Shown here one piece after another: positions 9,045 to 19,201 of a stretch of DNA of 64,000 nucleotides. The translations under genes and the position numbers were made by a program. Within the stretch, counting starts at the first letter, position 1, and each line of letters opens with the position of its first letter. Under the pieces are notes generated by a model that saw nothing but the letters and a program-made list of their open reading frames with translations, was not told the origin of the DNA and made no database searches. The stretch is from Bradyrhizobium valentinum (GTDB taxonomy: Bacteria; Pseudomonadota; Alphaproteobacteria; Rhizobiales; Xanthobacteraceae), in NCBI RefSeq assembly GCF_001440405.1, contig NZ_LLXX01000118.1, positions 54,182 to 118,181 on the forward strand, in the 5' to 3' direction.

Positions 9045-10370
9045 TCATATCAGCGACATCACGCGCGCCGCCAGTAGTGGCTCTCGCAGCGCCGCCTGCG
9101 GCTTGAGTAGCTGGGAGACTTCCACAGTCAGCCGATGCACCTCGGGATCCTGCGCGGCGAGCTTGGTCAAGGCCATGCCGTATTCCAGGCGCTGGGCGAG
9201 ATCGGCAGGCCGAACACCGCGCGTGGCAGGGTAGACGAAATCGTTGACGGCAACGCCCCACGGCGTCGCGATAGTGTCCTGGATGGCAGCGAAGAAGTCG
9301 CGCGCCAGCCGCTCCATGGGAACACCTTCCATCAGCAAGCGGTCCAGAATCACGGCTTCCTGCGCGGCCACGCTCATGCCCTGGCCGAACACTGGATTAA
9401 AGCGGCAGAGGGCATCGCCTGTCGCGACCAGCCCCGCCGGAAAAAATTCAAGGCGCTCGAAATGCCGCCGTGTGCTGCAAGGCAGTTGGTAGCGGACGAT
9501 ATCAGTCAGCGGTCGGGCGTCCCTGACCGCGTCATAGATGGTCGGGGTGCGTAGGCTCCTGACGAAATCCATGAATCCCGCGCGGTCGCCCGGAGGCGCG
9601 TCGCCATGATTGCCTCCGATGGAAAGCAGCCATCGCTGCTTCTCGATCGGAAACAGGAACGCCCCGCGGCTGCTGGCGGGTGCGGACGGCAGCATGATAT
9701 TGCCCAGCCAGTCGGCATCGTGATCGAGCGGCCGCTCGACGATGGTGCTCGCATATGCCTGATCAATGCCGATCTCGGTTTCTTCAGGCTTCTGCAAAGA
9801 AAGCTCTTCGAGCAGTTGTAGCGTCAGGCCGCAGCGGCCGGAGGCTTCAACAACTAGGTCGGCTTCCACCGTGACAGCAGGACCATCCTCGCTCTCATAA
9901 CGGACCGCCTCGATCCGCATTGTATCGCGCGATGCGACAAGCCTGGTCACGCGGGAGCGCATGCAAATGCCGATATTCGGGGTTTGGAGAACGCGTCCTC
10001 GAGTAACGGCTTCGAGCAGCGGGCGCGACATGCTGAAAATATCGAAGCCGAGATCGCGAATTGGGAATGGGTCGAACCCGGGGCGCTCGAACCGGATGTC
10101 CTTCCCCGTACGGACCTTCACGGCGCCCGCTTCCGCCAGATCGTTCTCAAATCCCGGAAACAGCGTTTGCAGAGCCTTCAACCCGCCCGCGAGCAGCATG
10201 TGGGCATGCTGGGCCTGCGGCGTGCCGCTTCGTGGCGCGGCCTCGGCGGGAAGCATGTCCCGCTCGATGATCGTGACTTTCCCGAAATGCCTGGAGATAG
10301 CCTGAGCGGCCGTAAGGCCGGCCATGCCGGCACCAATAACCACGGCATGATTTCTTGCAATATCTGGCAC
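9045..10370 (-). CDS. FAD-dependent oxidoreductase (squalene/hydroxybenzoate hydroxylase-like)
   Basis: The 441-aa protein starts with a Rossmann FAD loop (VVIGAGMAGLTAAQAI) and has EVEADLVVEASGRCG-type and ATGDALCRFNPVFGQGMSVA segments, the latter being the GD motif that holds the FAD ribityl chain in group A flavoprotein monooxygenases. The GTG at 10370 is supported by GGAGGAAGCT directly upstream. The substrate is unknown. No obvious partner gene is adjacent; the next minus-strand gene upstream is a methyltransferase 156 bp away. Confidence 0.8.
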   Translation of the reverse strand: MPDIARNHAVVIGAGMAGLTAAQAISRHFGKVTIIERDMLPAEAAPRSGTPQAQHAHMLLAGGLKALQTLFPGFENDLAEAGAVKVRTGKDIRFERPGFDPFPIRDLGFDIFSMSRPLLEAVTRGRVLQTPNIGICMRSRVTRLVASRDTMRIEAVRYESEDGPAVTVEADLVVEASGRCGLTLQLLEELSLQKPEETEIGIDQAYASTIVERPLDHDADWLGNIMLPSAPASSRGAFLFPIEKQRWLLSIGGNHGDAPPGDRAGFMDFVRSLRTPTIYDAVRDARPLTDIVRYQLPCSTRRHFERLEFFPAGLVATGDALCRFNPVFGQGMSVAAQEAVILDRLLMEGVPMERLARDFFAAIQDTIATPWGVAVNDFVYPATRGVRPADLAQRLEYGMALTKLAAQDPEVHRLTVEVSQLLKPQAALREPLLAARVMSLI

Positions 10371-10526
10371 AGCTTCCTCCTGGAAGGGAGTACGTCAAAG
10401 GATCGAAAATGAACCAACGGACACGTACGCCGACGGAGCTGCTCCCGGCAAACCAAGCTTATCTGATCTTTTTTGGGGCGTTAGTGAACGGCGTCACAGG
10501 TTTGGGTTGGGAGTGACCGGGCCGAT

Positions 10527-11138
10527 CTAGCCCGGCCGAGCGCTGCCCTCGTACATGAACGTCATCGCCTTGGGTCCAGGCATATAGCCGGTCTCCACCC
10601 GATCAATCCTGAAGCCGGCACTTTCGATCATCGCGCCGATGGGTCGATTGAGATGACAACCGCCACTGATGCGTTTCCAAGCAGGCGTCAGCCAGTCCTG
10701 CCATCGCCGTACATTCTTGTCCGGCGCCATGCCATGCTCCACGAACAGGAGCTTGCCGCTCGGCCGAAGCACGCGCCGCATTTCGGTGAGCGCTATGGCG
10801 GCATCTGGAATGCTGCACAAGGTCCAAGTGGTCACAACGGTATCAACGCTGCGATCTTCAAGTGGAATGGCTTCTGCTGACGCTTCGACGAAGTTGACCT
10901 GCATGCCCGGATGCAGAGCATGACGAGCCATTGCCGTGAGTTGAGGAGACGGCTCCAGCGCCAGCAATTCGGTTACTTGTGGCCGATAGAAAGGCAGGTT
11001 CCGGCCCGAACCGATCCCGATCTCGAGCACGCGGCCTTCGGCCGCGCCGATCACCCTCTCGCGATACGGCCGAAGTTGCTTGTTCCGCATCGCGAGATCG
11101 CAAACCCTCGGCAGGATGACGTCGTTGTAGAAGCCCAT
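10527..11138 (-). CDS. Class I SAM-dependent methyltransferase (UbiE/METTL7-like)
   Basis: A 203-aa soluble methyltransferase. SAM motif I is VLEIGIGSGRN, followed by an acidic strand end (LALEPS), a motif II region (VDTVVTTWTLCSI) and LRPSGKLLFVEHG, all of the Methyltransf_11 pattern. The closest recognised resemblance is to lipid or small-thiol methyltransferases (METTL7-like). AAGGAAG lies upstream of the ATG at 11138. It may be co-transcribed with the FAD oxidoreductase downstream, but the 156-bp gap leaves this open. The substrate is not predictable. Confidence 0.78.
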   Translation of the reverse strand: MGFYNDVILPRVCDLAMRNKQLRPYRERVIGAAEGRVLEIGIGSGRNLPFYRPQVTELLALEPSPQLTAMARHALHPGMQVNFVEASAEAIPLEDRSVDTVVTTWTLCSIPDAAIALTEMRRVLRPSGKLLFVEHGMAPDKNVRRWQDWLTPAWKRISGGCHLNRPIGAMIESAGFRIDRVETGYMPGPKAMTFMYEGSARPG

Positions 11139-11477
11139 GGCCCGCTTCCTTCAGCCGAGATTTGTTACTTTCGGAGTGATCGGCGGATGATGTTCACGAA
11201 ACTCACCATCGCGCCAGCGATCACCACGCGGCTGATCGGCGGCACCGGCTCGATCGTAGAAGCTGAGAATTTTCATCCGCACGCCGCACCTCTTCATCCG
11301 CCTGCGCCGGCAACTTATAGTCTACGGCGCGCCCGTACAGATATCAGAAAATGTTGAAAGGGCTTTCAAAACAGAGCCTTGGCGCCACAACCCGACGCCA
11401 CGATTAGCGGCTTGGTAACGGCGGGCTGGTAGGAACAAAGAGGCCGTCGTCAGGGGCCACCACTGGAAGGTATCCCC
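11139..11477. other. Divergent intergenic region, methyltransferase / chemoreceptor
   Basis: This 339-bp stretch separates the divergent methyltransferase and chemoreceptor genes and must contain both promoters. I see no convincing ORF, strong inverted repeat or recognised operator in it. Confidence 0.6.
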
Positions 11478-13586
11478 ATGCATCCGAAGCGCGAGGCCCT
11501 TTCGGGCATCCTCACCGTCAAGACCACCCTCGCCCTCATCGTTGGCGTGCTCGCGGCATTGGTCCTGATCTCCTGCGCCATTGCCGGAACAGATGCCTGG
11601 CGCAGCTACGCGGCCGCCGTACGCGTCGCCGAGGTGAATGCAAACGCCGATCAACTGCTCAAGGGACTTGAGAGCATTCAGCTTGAGCGCGGCCAGACCA
11701 ATACTGCGCTGCAGGCCCCTGCCCCGACAAATGCCGAGACGCGCGAGTTGATTCAGAAGCGCCGTTCGCAGGGCGATGCTGTGCTGGCTCCGGCGCTCAG
11801 GCAAATTGCCGCCACCGCGACGCCGGAAGGCAAGAAGCTGATTGCCGATCTCGAGCAGGCCTATGAACGTGTGAAGCAGCTTCGCCGCAGCGCGGATTCC
11901 GCCCTTCAGTCTCCGAAGGAGCAGCGCGATGCCGAACTGCTGAAGTCCTGGTATCCGACCGTCTCGGAGTTCTTGACCCAAATTCAATCGCTCTGGACCG
12001 TAGCCTCGCGCGAGATCAGCAAGGAAGACGCCATCGTCGGCGAGCTTACGATGGTCAAGCAAAGCGCGTTCCTGATGCGCGAATATGCCGGCCGCGAACG
12101 CGCCGTCCACGCCGGCAACATCTCGGCGAGCCGCGCGCTATCGACCGAGCAGCAGCGTGACATCGCCAACTGGCGGGGACATGCCCAGTCGAACTGGCAG
12201 ACCATGCGCGATCTCACCGCCGGCGCGGCGTCGCCGCTGGTATCTGCGGTGGCCGCCGCGGAGCAAAACTTCCTCGGCAATTTCAAGGCTCAAACCGATA
12301 CGGTCTACAAAGCCGGTGCGGCGGGCACGGCCTATCCGATGACGGTCCAGCAGTGGTACGACGCGTCGAATCCGGCGCTCGGATCCATCGTCCGGATCAA
12401 GGACGCCGCGGTCGATATCACCAACGGCCACGCGGGGGCCAAGGCTGCAGCGGCATGGACGCAGCTCATTCTCGTCGCCCTCGTCACGCTGTTTGGTATC
12501 GCTGTCGGCGTCGGTTCGATCTGGATCCTGTCGCGCCGCATCATCCGTCCCTTGACCGCGATGACGGCTGCCATGCGGCGCCTGGCCGGCGGCGACATGT
12601 CGATCGACGTACCGGCGCTTGCGCGCGCCGACGAGGTCGGCGAGATGGCGCGATCCGTCGCCGTGTTCCGCGACAACGCGATCAGAGCGAACGCACTGAC
12701 GACCGAGCAACGGGCCGAACAAGAGAAGAAGGAGCATCGCCAGCAGGCGATGGAAACGCTGACGCAAGGCTTCGACCGGAATGCCACAAGCGTGCTCGAT
12801 GCGGTTGCCGCCTCGATCGTCGAGATGCGCGCCACCGCCGAAAGAATGGCAGCTGTCGCGACCGAGAACACCAACAAAGCGTCGGCCGTGGCGTCGGGCG
12901 CGCAGGAAACGTCAAGCAACGTGCAGACGGTGGCAACAGCCACGGAAGAACTGTCCGCTTCCGTCAGCGAAATCAGCCGGCAGGTTACCCAGTCGGCGGC
13001 GATCGCGGCAAAAGCCGTGCAGGAAGCGCAAGGCACCAACGCCGAGATTCAGGGACTTGCAGCGATGGCTCAGCGGATCGGCGACATCGTCAAGCTGATC
13101 AACAACATCGCTTCGCAGACCAATCTGCTGGCGCTCAACGCAACCATCGAAGCGGCGCGTGCCGGCGACAGCGGCAGGGGCTTTGCCGTCGTCGCGGCCG
13201 AGGTCAAGAGCCTGGCCGAGCAGACGTCAAATGCCACGGACGAAATCGCCTCCCAGATCGCCGCGATCCAGGGGGCCACGCAAAAATCCGTCGTCTCGAT
13301 CGAGGCGATCGGCAAGACGATCGGCGAAATCAGCGAGATCGCAACGACCATCGCGTCGGCCATCGAGCAGCAAGGCGCGGCGACCCAGGAGATCGCGCGC
13401 AATGTGCAGCAGGCTGCGGCAGGCACCCAGGAAGTGTCCGCCAATGTCGGCGGTGTGACCGAGGGCGCCGCAGCCACCGGTATCGCGGCAAACCAGGTCG
13501 AGGCCGCCGCCGGCAATTTGTCGCGGCAATCGCAGCAATTGCGTGAGCAGGTCGACGCGTTTCTCAGTCAGGTGCGCGCGGCATAA
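11478..13586 (+). CDS. Methyl-accepting chemotaxis protein
   Basis: Inner-membrane chemoreceptor of 702 aa. TM1 is at about residues 17-38, then a long periplasmic helical domain whose start ([16 protein letters not shown]) resembles nitrate/nitrite-sensing (NIT-like) domains. TM2 is at about 327-350, followed by HAMP ([20 protein letters not shown]) and a cytoplasmic signalling hairpin. The hairpin tip is [20 protein letters not shown], the canonical CheA/CheW contact. GGAAGGT precedes the ATG. The 3' end overlaps the convergent cusA gene by 19 bp. The ligand is unknown. Confidence 0.94.
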   Translation: MHPKREALSGILTVKTTLALIVGVLAALVLISCAIAGTDAWRSYAAAVRVAEVNANADQLLKGLESIQLERGQTNTALQAPAPTNAETRELIQKRRSQGDAVLAPALRQIAATATPEGKKLIADLEQAYERVKQLRRSADSALQSPKEQRDAELLKSWYPTVSEFLTQIQSLWTVASREISKEDAIVGELTMVKQSAFLMREYAGRERAVHAGNISASRALSTEQQRDIANWRGHAQSNWQTMRDLTAGAASPLVSAVAAAEQNFLGNFKAQTDTVYKAGAAGTAYPMTVQQWYDASNPALGSIVRIKDAAVDITNGHAGAKAAAAWTQLILVALVTLFGIAVGVGSIWILSRRIIRPLTAMTAAMRRLAGGDMSIDVPALARADEVGEMARSVAVFRDNAIRANALTTEQRAEQEKKEHRQQAMETLTQGFDRNATSVLDAVAASIVEMRATAERMAAVATENTNKASAVASGAQETSSNVQTVATATEELSASVSEISRQVTQSAAIAAKAVQEAQGTNAEIQGLAAMAQRIGDIVKLINNIASQTNLLALNATIEAARAGDSGRGFAVVAAEVKSLAEQTSNATDEIASQIAAIQGATQKSVVSIEAIGKTIGEISEIATTIASAIEQQGAATQEIARNVQQAAAGTQEVSANVGGVTEGAAATGIAANQVEAAAGNLSRQSQQLREQVDAFLSQVRAA

Positions 13587-16500
13587 CCCGGCTTCGCCGC
13601 CGGCACCGATTTCCCGAGTTCCGCGCCCTTCACCAGCGCGTAGATCGCCGGGATCACGATCAGCGTCAGCAGCGTCGAAGAGACCATGCCGCCGATCATC
13701 GGCACCGCGATGCGCTGCATGATCTCCGAGCCAGTGCCGGTGCTCCACATGATCGGCAGCAGTCCGGCCATGATGGCGACCACCGTCATCATCTTCGGAC
13801 GTACGCGCTCGACCGCGCCCTCCATGATGGCATCGTAGAGGTCGCTGCGCGTCAGGGCGCGGCCCTCGGCTTCCCGCCTGCCTTTGATCTCAGCCAATGC
13901 ATGGTTGAGGTAGATCAGCATCACCACGCCGGTCTCGGCGGCTACTCCAGCCAGCGCAATGAAGCCGACGGCGACCGCCACCGAAAGGTTGAAGCCGAGC
14001 CACCACATCAGCCAGAGCCCACCAACCAGCGCGAACGGCAGTGACAGCATCACGATCACCGTCTCGGTGACGGACCGGAAGTTGAGGTACAACAGCAGGA
14101 AGATAATGAGCAGCGTCGCGGGAACGACGATCTTCAGCCTTGCAGTGGCGCGCTCGAGGTATTCGTACTGGCCGCTCCACATCACGTAATAGCCAGGCGG
14201 GAACTGGATGCTGGCTTGCACGGCGCGTTGGGCGTCCGCGACATAGCCGCCGAGATCGCGGTCGCGGATGTCGACATAGATGTAGGTCGCCAACTGGCCG
14301 TTCTCGGTGCGAATCGAGGACGGCCCGCGCGCCGGCGCGACCTTTGCGACTTCGCCGAGCGGGACGGCGCCGCCGGCCGGCATCGGCACCAGCACGTCGC
14401 TAGCAATCGCCTCCGGACTGTCGCGCAAATCCCGGGGGTAGCGCATGTTGACGGAGAAGCGCTGGCGTCCCTCAACCGTCGTCGTGACCGTCTGCCCGCC
14501 AAGCGCCGTTGCGATGGTATCCTGGACGTCCTGGACCATGATGCCGTAGCGCGCCATCGCTTCGCGGTCCGGCGTGATCTCCAGATAATAGCCGCCGATG
14601 CCGCGCTCGGCGTAAGCGGACGAGGTGCCCGGGACCGCCTTCAGGACCTGCTCGATCTGCTTGGCGAGCTTGTCGATCTCGACCAGATCGGTGCCGATCA
14701 CCTTGACCCCGATCGGGGTGCGGATGCCGGTCGACAGCATGTCGATGCGGGCCTTGATCGGCATGGTCCAGGCGTTGGAGACGCCAGGGAACTGCAATGC
14801 CTTGTCCATTTCCGCGATCAGGCTGTCGATCGTTACGCCGGGTCGCCACTCCTGCTTCGGCTTGAGATTGACGATGGTCTCGTACATTTCCGACGGCGCC
14901 GGATCGGTTGCGGTCGCGGCGCGGCCTGCCTTGCCGTAGACGGATTCGACTTCCGGAAAAGAACGGATGATCCGATCCTGGGTCTGCATCAGTTCAGCGG
15001 ACTTGGTGACAGAGATGCCCGGCAATGTCGTCGGCATGTAGAGCAGCGTGCCCTCGTTCAGATTGGGCATGAACTCGGTGCCGAGCTGGCGCGCCGGCCA
15101 GACGCTCACGGCCAGAATCGCGAGTGCGAGCAGGACGACCAGTGTTTTGGCGCGCAAAACGCCCTTGATGACGGGACGGTAGATCCAGATCAAGAAGCGG
15201 TTGATCGGGTTCCTGTGCTCGGGAACAATTCTGCCGCGGACGAAGATCACCATCAGCGCCGGCACCAGCGTCACCGAAAGCAGTGCCGCGGCCGCCATCG
15301 CGAACGTCTTGGTGAAGGCGAGCGGGCTGAACAGCCGTCCCTCCTGCTGCTCCAGCGTGAAGATCGGCATGAACGATACGGTGATGATCAGCAGGCTAAA
15401 GAACAGCGCGGGCCCGACCTGCGCGGCGGCCTCGATCAGGATGTCCACCCGAGACTTTCCGGGCTCCGCCCGTTCAAGATGCTTGTGCGCGTTCTCGATC
15501 ATGACAATCGCCGCATCCACCATGGCGCCGATCGCGATGGCGATGCCGCCGAGGCTCATGATGTTGGAGCCGATGTTGAGCAGCTTCATCGCGCCGAACG
15601 CCATCAAGATGCCGACCGGCAGCATCAGAATCGCAACCAGCGCACTGCGAACGTGCAGCAGAAACACGATGCAGACCAATGCTACGACGATGCTCTCCTC
15701 GAACAGCGTATGCTTGAGCGTGTCGATGGCGGCGTATATCAGGTTCGAGCGGTCGTAAACCGGCACGATCTCGACCGATTTCGGCAGGCTGCTGGCGATT
15801 TCCTTGAAACGCTTCTTGACGTTCTCGATGACGTCGAGCGCGTTGACGCCAAAGCGCTGCAGCACGATACCGCTCGCGACCTCGCCCTCCCCATTCAGTT
15901 CAGTGATGCCGCGCCGCTCGTCGGGGCCGAGCTCGACTCTCGCGACGTCGCGCAGCAGAACGGGCGTGCCATTGCTCACCTTGAGCACGACGTTGCCGAG
16001 GTCGTTGATGCCTTTCAGATAGCCCTTGCCACGAATGACATATTCGAACTCGGACAGCTCGACGGTTCTGCCGCCGACGTCGGCGTTGCTGGCGCGGATT
16101 GCATCGCGCATCTTCTGCATGGTGATGCCGCGGTCGCGCATGCGCTGCGGATCGAGAATCACGTTGTATTGCTTGACGAAGCCGCCGACGCTCGCCACTT
16201 CGGCGACGCCTTCGGCCTTGGCGAGCGCGAACTTCAGATTCCAGTCCTGAATCGTGCGCGTGTCGGAAAGGTTCAGCTCTTTCGACACGATAGCGTATTG
16301 GTAAACCCAGCCGACGCCGGTCGCATCCGGGCCGATGGTCGGCGTCACACCGGCGGGAATACGCGAGGCCGCGGCGTTTAGGAATTCAAGCACCCGCGAG
16401 CGCGCCCAATAGATGTCGGTACCGTCCTCGAAGATCACGTAGACGAACGAGACGCCGAAGAACGAGAAGCCGCGAACGACTTTCGACTTCGGTACCGTCA

Positions 16501-16720
16501 GCATTGCCGTCGTCAGCGGATAAGTGACCTGGTCCTCGATGACCTGCGGCGCCTGCCCCGGATACTCCGTGTAGACGATCACCTGCGTGTCAGAGAGGTC
16601 CGGGATGGCGTCCAACGGCAGATGGATGAGTGCATAGAGGCCGGCCGCGGCAGCGAATCCGGTGCCGAACAGCACCAGCAGCAGATTGCGGGCCGACCAG
16701 GCGATCAGGCGGGCGATCAT
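13568..16720 (-). CDS. cusA: CusA/CzcA-family heavy-metal efflux RND pump
   Basis: A 1050-aa inner-membrane proton-driven RND pump with 12 predicted TM helices and two large periplasmic loops. The TM4 acidic motif [19 protein letters not shown] is present. In the second porter loop, [19 protein letters not shown] resembles the Cu(I)/Ag(I) CusA methionine region rather than the Co/Zn/Cd CzcA type. The start overlaps the cusB stop as ATGA (16717-16720). No outer-membrane factor gene is adjacent. Monovalent copper/silver as substrate is inferred from the loop and the neighbouring copper-storage gene. Confidence 0.92.
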   Translation of the reverse strand: MIARLIAWSARNLLLVLFGTGFAAAAGLYALIHLPLDAIPDLSDTQVIVYTEYPGQAPQVIEDQVTYPLTTAMLTVPKSKVVRGFSFFGVSFVYVIFEDGTDIYWARSRVLEFLNAAASRIPAGVTPTIGPDATGVGWVYQYAIVSKELNLSDTRTIQDWNLKFALAKAEGVAEVASVGGFVKQYNVILDPQRMRDRGITMQKMRDAIRASNADVGGRTVELSEFEYVIRGKGYLKGINDLGNVVLKVSNGTPVLLRDVARVELGPDERRGITELNGEGEVASGIVLQRFGVNALDVIENVKKRFKEIASSLPKSVEIVPVYDRSNLIYAAIDTLKHTLFEESIVVALVCIVFLLHVRSALVAILMLPVGILMAFGAMKLLNIGSNIMSLGGIAIAIGAMVDAAIVMIENAHKHLERAEPGKSRVDILIEAAAQVGPALFFSLLIITVSFMPIFTLEQQEGRLFSPLAFTKTFAMAAAALLSVTLVPALMVIFVRGRIVPEHRNPINRFLIWIYRPVIKGVLRAKTLVVLLALAILAVSVWPARQLGTEFMPNLNEGTLLYMPTTLPGISVTKSAELMQTQDRIIRSFPEVESVYGKAGRAATATDPAPSEMYETIVNLKPKQEWRPGVTIDSLIAEMDKALQFPGVSNAWTMPIKARIDMLSTGIRTPIGVKVIGTDLVEIDKLAKQIEQVLKAVPGTSSAYAERGIGGYYLEITPDREAMARYGIMVQDVQDTIATALGGQTVTTTVEGRQRFSVNMRYPRDLRDSPEAIASDVLVPMPAGGAVPLGEVAKVAPARGPSSIRTENGQLATYIYVDIRDRDLGGYVADAQRAVQASIQFPPGYYVMWSGQYEYLERATARLKIVVPATLLIIFLLLYLNFRSVTETVIVMLSLPFALVGGLWLMWWLGFNLSVAVAVGFIALAGVAAETGVVMLIYLNHALAEIKGRREAEGRALTRSDLYDAIMEGAVERVRPKMMTVVAIMAGLLPIMWSTGTGSEIMQRIAVPMIGGMVSSTLLTLIVIPAIYALVKGAELGKSVPAAKPGYAART

Positions 16721-18120
16721 TGCGGCGCTCCCTCGGCAAAGCCTTTGAGAGCCGCCTTCAGGTTACTCTCCGCATCGATCAGAAAATTGGCGGCAACGAC
16801 GACGGGCTCGCCGTCTTTCAGCCCGCTGCGGATTTCGATTAGCCCGCCTCCCCGGCGGCCGACCTTGACGTCGCGAGGCTCGAACCGGCCCTCGCCCTTG
16901 TCGACCAGAACGACCTGCCGGGAGCCGGTATCGAGCACTGAGCTGTCGGGAACCGACACAACGGGCTCCGACCCGCCAATATCGATGTCGGCATCTATGT
17001 ACATGTCCGGCAGCAACGCGAGGTCTGGATTGTCGAGTTCGACCCGAACGCGGGCTGTCCGTGTCTCGCGGTTGACTTGGGGGTAGATCACCGAGATTTT
17101 TCCGGAGAAGTCCCGCATAGGGAAGCTGCGTGCCCGAACGGTCACGCGCTGCCCGACCGCAAGCGAGCCGAGGTCGCGCTCGGCCACGTCGATCATCGCC
17201 CAGACAAGCGAGGTGTCGGCGACGCGGAAGAGCACGTCGCCTGGCTGGGCTCGCATGCCCTGGACCGCGTTGCGTTCCAGCACGATGCCGTCGCGCGGGG
17301 CCGACCACTCGACGGTCACAGGAACGACCCGCGTCCGCTCGATCGCAGTGATCACCGCGTCGGGCACGTCGAGGTTCATCAACCGTTGCCGCGAGCCACG
17401 TCCGTAGGAGGGCTCGCCCGCCGTGGTCCTGGACGTTAGTGTCGTCACATATTCGGCGGCTGCACTGGAAACTGCGGGACTGTAGATCTCCATCAAAGGC
17501 TGCCCCTTCTTGACGAAGGTGCCGGTCGTAACGTCGGCGACCGACTGCAGGTAGGTTTCCGCACGCATCGCGATGACGGAGACTCGGCGCTCGTCGAGCT
17601 GGATCGCGCCTGGCGCCCGCACGACCGTCCGGATCGGACGGAGGGCCGCTGGCTCTGATTTGACGCCGGTGCGTTGGATTTTTCCGGGCGAGACCTTGAC
17701 CGAGCCGTCGTCGCTGTCCTCGCCCTCGTAGACGGGGATGTAATCCATCCCCATCGAGTCCTTCTTGGGCGTCGGCGAAACGTCCGGCAGGCCCATCGGA
17801 TTGCGGTAATACTTGATCTTGCGATCGGCGGATGGCGCAGCCGCCGCATCCGTCGCAGGTTCGTCAAAACTGATGTCGGCGCCTGCGGGGACGGCGCGGT
17901 AGTCGCGGCCATCAGGCGTCTTCTTCGGTGTCAGCGAATAGAACGGCTTGCCGTCGGGGTCCTGATAATAGATTGCGGCGGCAGCCGGTTCGGCTTGTGC
18001 GACGACGTGAGCGTGCTTGGTCTCTCCACTCGACAGGATGAATGGACGCGCGACAATTCCGGCCACCACCGCAGCCCCGATAGCGGCCGCCGCAATGGCG
18101 ATCTGGACTGACCGTTTCAT
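16717..18120 (-). CDS. cusB: Periplasmic adaptor subunit of RND efflux pump (CusB-like)
   Basis: A 467-aa membrane-fusion protein linking CusA to an outer-membrane channel. An N-terminal membrane anchor (residues 5-28) is followed by two heavy-metal-binding-like segments (DGKPFYSLTPKKTPDG and YRNPMGLPDVSPTPKKDSMG with MDYIPVYEGE), the YHS-like motif that often precedes CusB proteins. Lipoyl/hairpin and beta-barrel domains follow. It overlaps the genes on both sides as ATGA (18117-18120 and 16717-16720), so the FixH-like/CusB/CusA set is one translationally coupled unit. Confidence 0.92.
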   Translation of the reverse strand: MKRSVQIAIAAAAIGAAVVAGIVARPFILSSGETKHAHVVAQAEPAAAAIYYQDPDGKPFYSLTPKKTPDGRDYRAVPAGADISFDEPATDAAAAPSADRKIKYYRNPMGLPDVSPTPKKDSMGMDYIPVYEGEDSDDGSVKVSPGKIQRTGVKSEPAALRPIRTVVRAPGAIQLDERRVSVIAMRAETYLQSVADVTTGTFVKKGQPLMEIYSPAVSSAAAEYVTTLTSRTTAGEPSYGRGSRQRLMNLDVPDAVITAIERTRVVPVTVEWSAPRDGIVLERNAVQGMRAQPGDVLFRVADTSLVWAMIDVAERDLGSLAVGQRVTVRARSFPMRDFSGKISVIYPQVNRETRTARVRVELDNPDLALLPDMYIDADIDIGGSEPVVSVPDSSVLDTGSRQVVLVDKGEGRFEPRDVKVGRRGGGLIEIRSGLKDGEPVVVAANFLIDAESNLKAALKGFAEGAPQ

Positions 18121-18524
18121 TTGTCGGCCTGAATGATGAGTTTGTTTTCGACCGTGCCGGTTTCACCCTGTACCTTGGCGCCGAGCGACAATTGCCACCG
18201 GCCGGCCATGCTGAAATTTGCCTTGAACCGGTAGGTGCCCGGCTCCGATGCTGGCAGCGGGGTGAGTTTGGTCGCCATCTCCTGCATGCCATCGGGCGCC
18301 ATATCGAGGCGGGTGGAGAAGATGACCGCGTCCGGAACGGGCTTGCCTGTCGTCTTGTCGACGAGCTTCACGGCGATGGTCTTATCGGGGCCGGTCTTGA
18401 CGGTCGGTTCGACAAGTTTGAATTCGTAATTCTTGATATCCGCGAACGCGACGGTTGGACCGCACGTCAAGGCAGCGCCGATCAGCGCGAGCCGCAGACT
18501 GCGCGAAAATTGATTGAACTTCAT
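18117..18524 (-). CDS. FixH/YtkA-like exported protein of the copper operon
   Basis: A 135-aa protein with a signal peptide (cleavage probably after AFA, about residue 28) and an Ig-like beta domain. VKTGPDKTIAVKLVDKTTGK and GTYRFKANFSMAGRWQLSL match the FixH/YtkA family, found beside copper-handling genes. It has no Cys. The role in metal export is inferred from position only: its stop overlaps the cusB start. The ATG at 18524 has GAGG upstream. Confidence 0.82.
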   Translation of the reverse strand: MKFNQFSRSLRLALIGAALTCGPTVAFADIKNYEFKLVEPTVKTGPDKTIAVKLVDKTTGKPVPDAVIFSTRLDMAPDGMQEMATKLTPLPASEPGTYRFKANFSMAGRWQLSLGAKVQGETGTVENKLIIQADK

Positions 18525-18592
18525 AGTGATAACCTCGATCTCTGGTCAGCCGCCATGGCAGCATGGAGCGGACGCCACAAAGCGCCGCGCGA

Positions 18593-18611
18593 TTTTGGCG
18601 TTACGCCAAAA
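18593..18611. other. Perfect palindrome spanning a stop codon
   Basis: TTTTGGCG-TTA-CGCCAAAA: 8-bp arms around the TAA stop (read on minus) of the Cys-rich gene. It lies between that gene and the FixH-like gene. It could form a hairpin in the mRNA that attenuates the downstream cus genes, or be an operator; no regulator is identified. Confidence 0.5.
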
Positions 18612-18975
18612 GGTCCAGGGATCGGGGGGGTCTAGGAGGGGGTGAATAGTCGAGGCTTTCCACCTCGGGATCGCTGCCGGGACGTAGCGTTCGCAGAATG
18701 ACCGGCTGGAGTTCGGCAACGCTCGCCGGCAGCGGCGCCTGCACTGTCGTCGACACGCAGAGCGCCATCAACGGGCAATCGGCGCAATCCACCGGCGCGG
18801 ATTTCTCCGGGCAGCACGGCATGTCGTCGGACATGGAGGCTGCGTCACCGGCCATGGAGGTCAGCGCCATCGATGCCGACGGATTCGCATTCGCGCGCTG
18901 GGCAAGCGGGGCGAACACAAGGCCCGCGATCAAAAAGACCGCCAGCAGCCGGCAAAGGTGGATCGAACGTTTCAC
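18601..18975 (-). CDS. Exported Cys-rich protein, function unknown
   Basis: A predicted 124-aa exported protein. Residues from a GTG at 18975 form a basic start (VKRSIHLCR) and hydrophobic core, with cleavage near QRANA. The mature part has a Cys cluster (MPCCPEKSAPVDCADCPLMALC region) and Met-rich stretches, a composition typical of periplasmic copper-related proteins. The start is uncertain: the frame is open to 19275, and an ATG at 19023 is the main alternative; neither has a strong ribosome site. It is the first gene of the minus-strand run leading to cusBA. A metal role is inferred. Confidence 0.6.
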   Translation of the reverse strand: MKRSIHLCRLLAVFLIAGLVFAPLAQRANANPSASMALTSMAGDAASMSDDMPCCPEKSAPVDCADCPLMALCVSTTVQAPLPASVAELQPVILRTLRPGSDPEVESLDYSPPPRPPRSLDLLA

Positions 18976-19025
18976 GAGGCCAGTCTCGCATAATCCCGCC
19001 CGTGATGGGAAGCCAAGTTCCATCA

Positions 19026-19042
19026 CGAAACCGCGGGTTTCG
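19026..19042. promoter_or_regulatory. Palindromic operator candidate in divergent copper promoter region
   Basis: CGAAACC-GCG-GGTTTCG is a perfect 7-3-7 palindrome in the 226-bp gap between the minus-strand Cys-rich/cus run and the plus-strand copper-storage gene. It does not match the CueR or CsoR consensus that I know, and no metalloregulator gene is adjacent. It is a candidate site for shared control of both directions. Confidence 0.4.
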
Positions 19043-19201
19043 TTAACATAATCCGGTTGCGATAAGTCCCTTTGCGTTGGATCAGCCAAGTCTCTCGGGG
19101 ACCCGCCCTCATTATTGCGGAAGACCAGAACATTTTCGGCCGCTGCGGCTTGAAATAGCGGCCGCCGCGTTTGCGGCCGGCCGTCAAGCAAGGAGCCCGC
19201 C

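Noticed and set aside
14216..16381. A 721-codon plus-strand frame opposite cusA
   Set aside because: It is the exact antisense of a clear RND pump; its Arg/Asp/His-rich composition is typical of a shadow frame in high-GC DNA.
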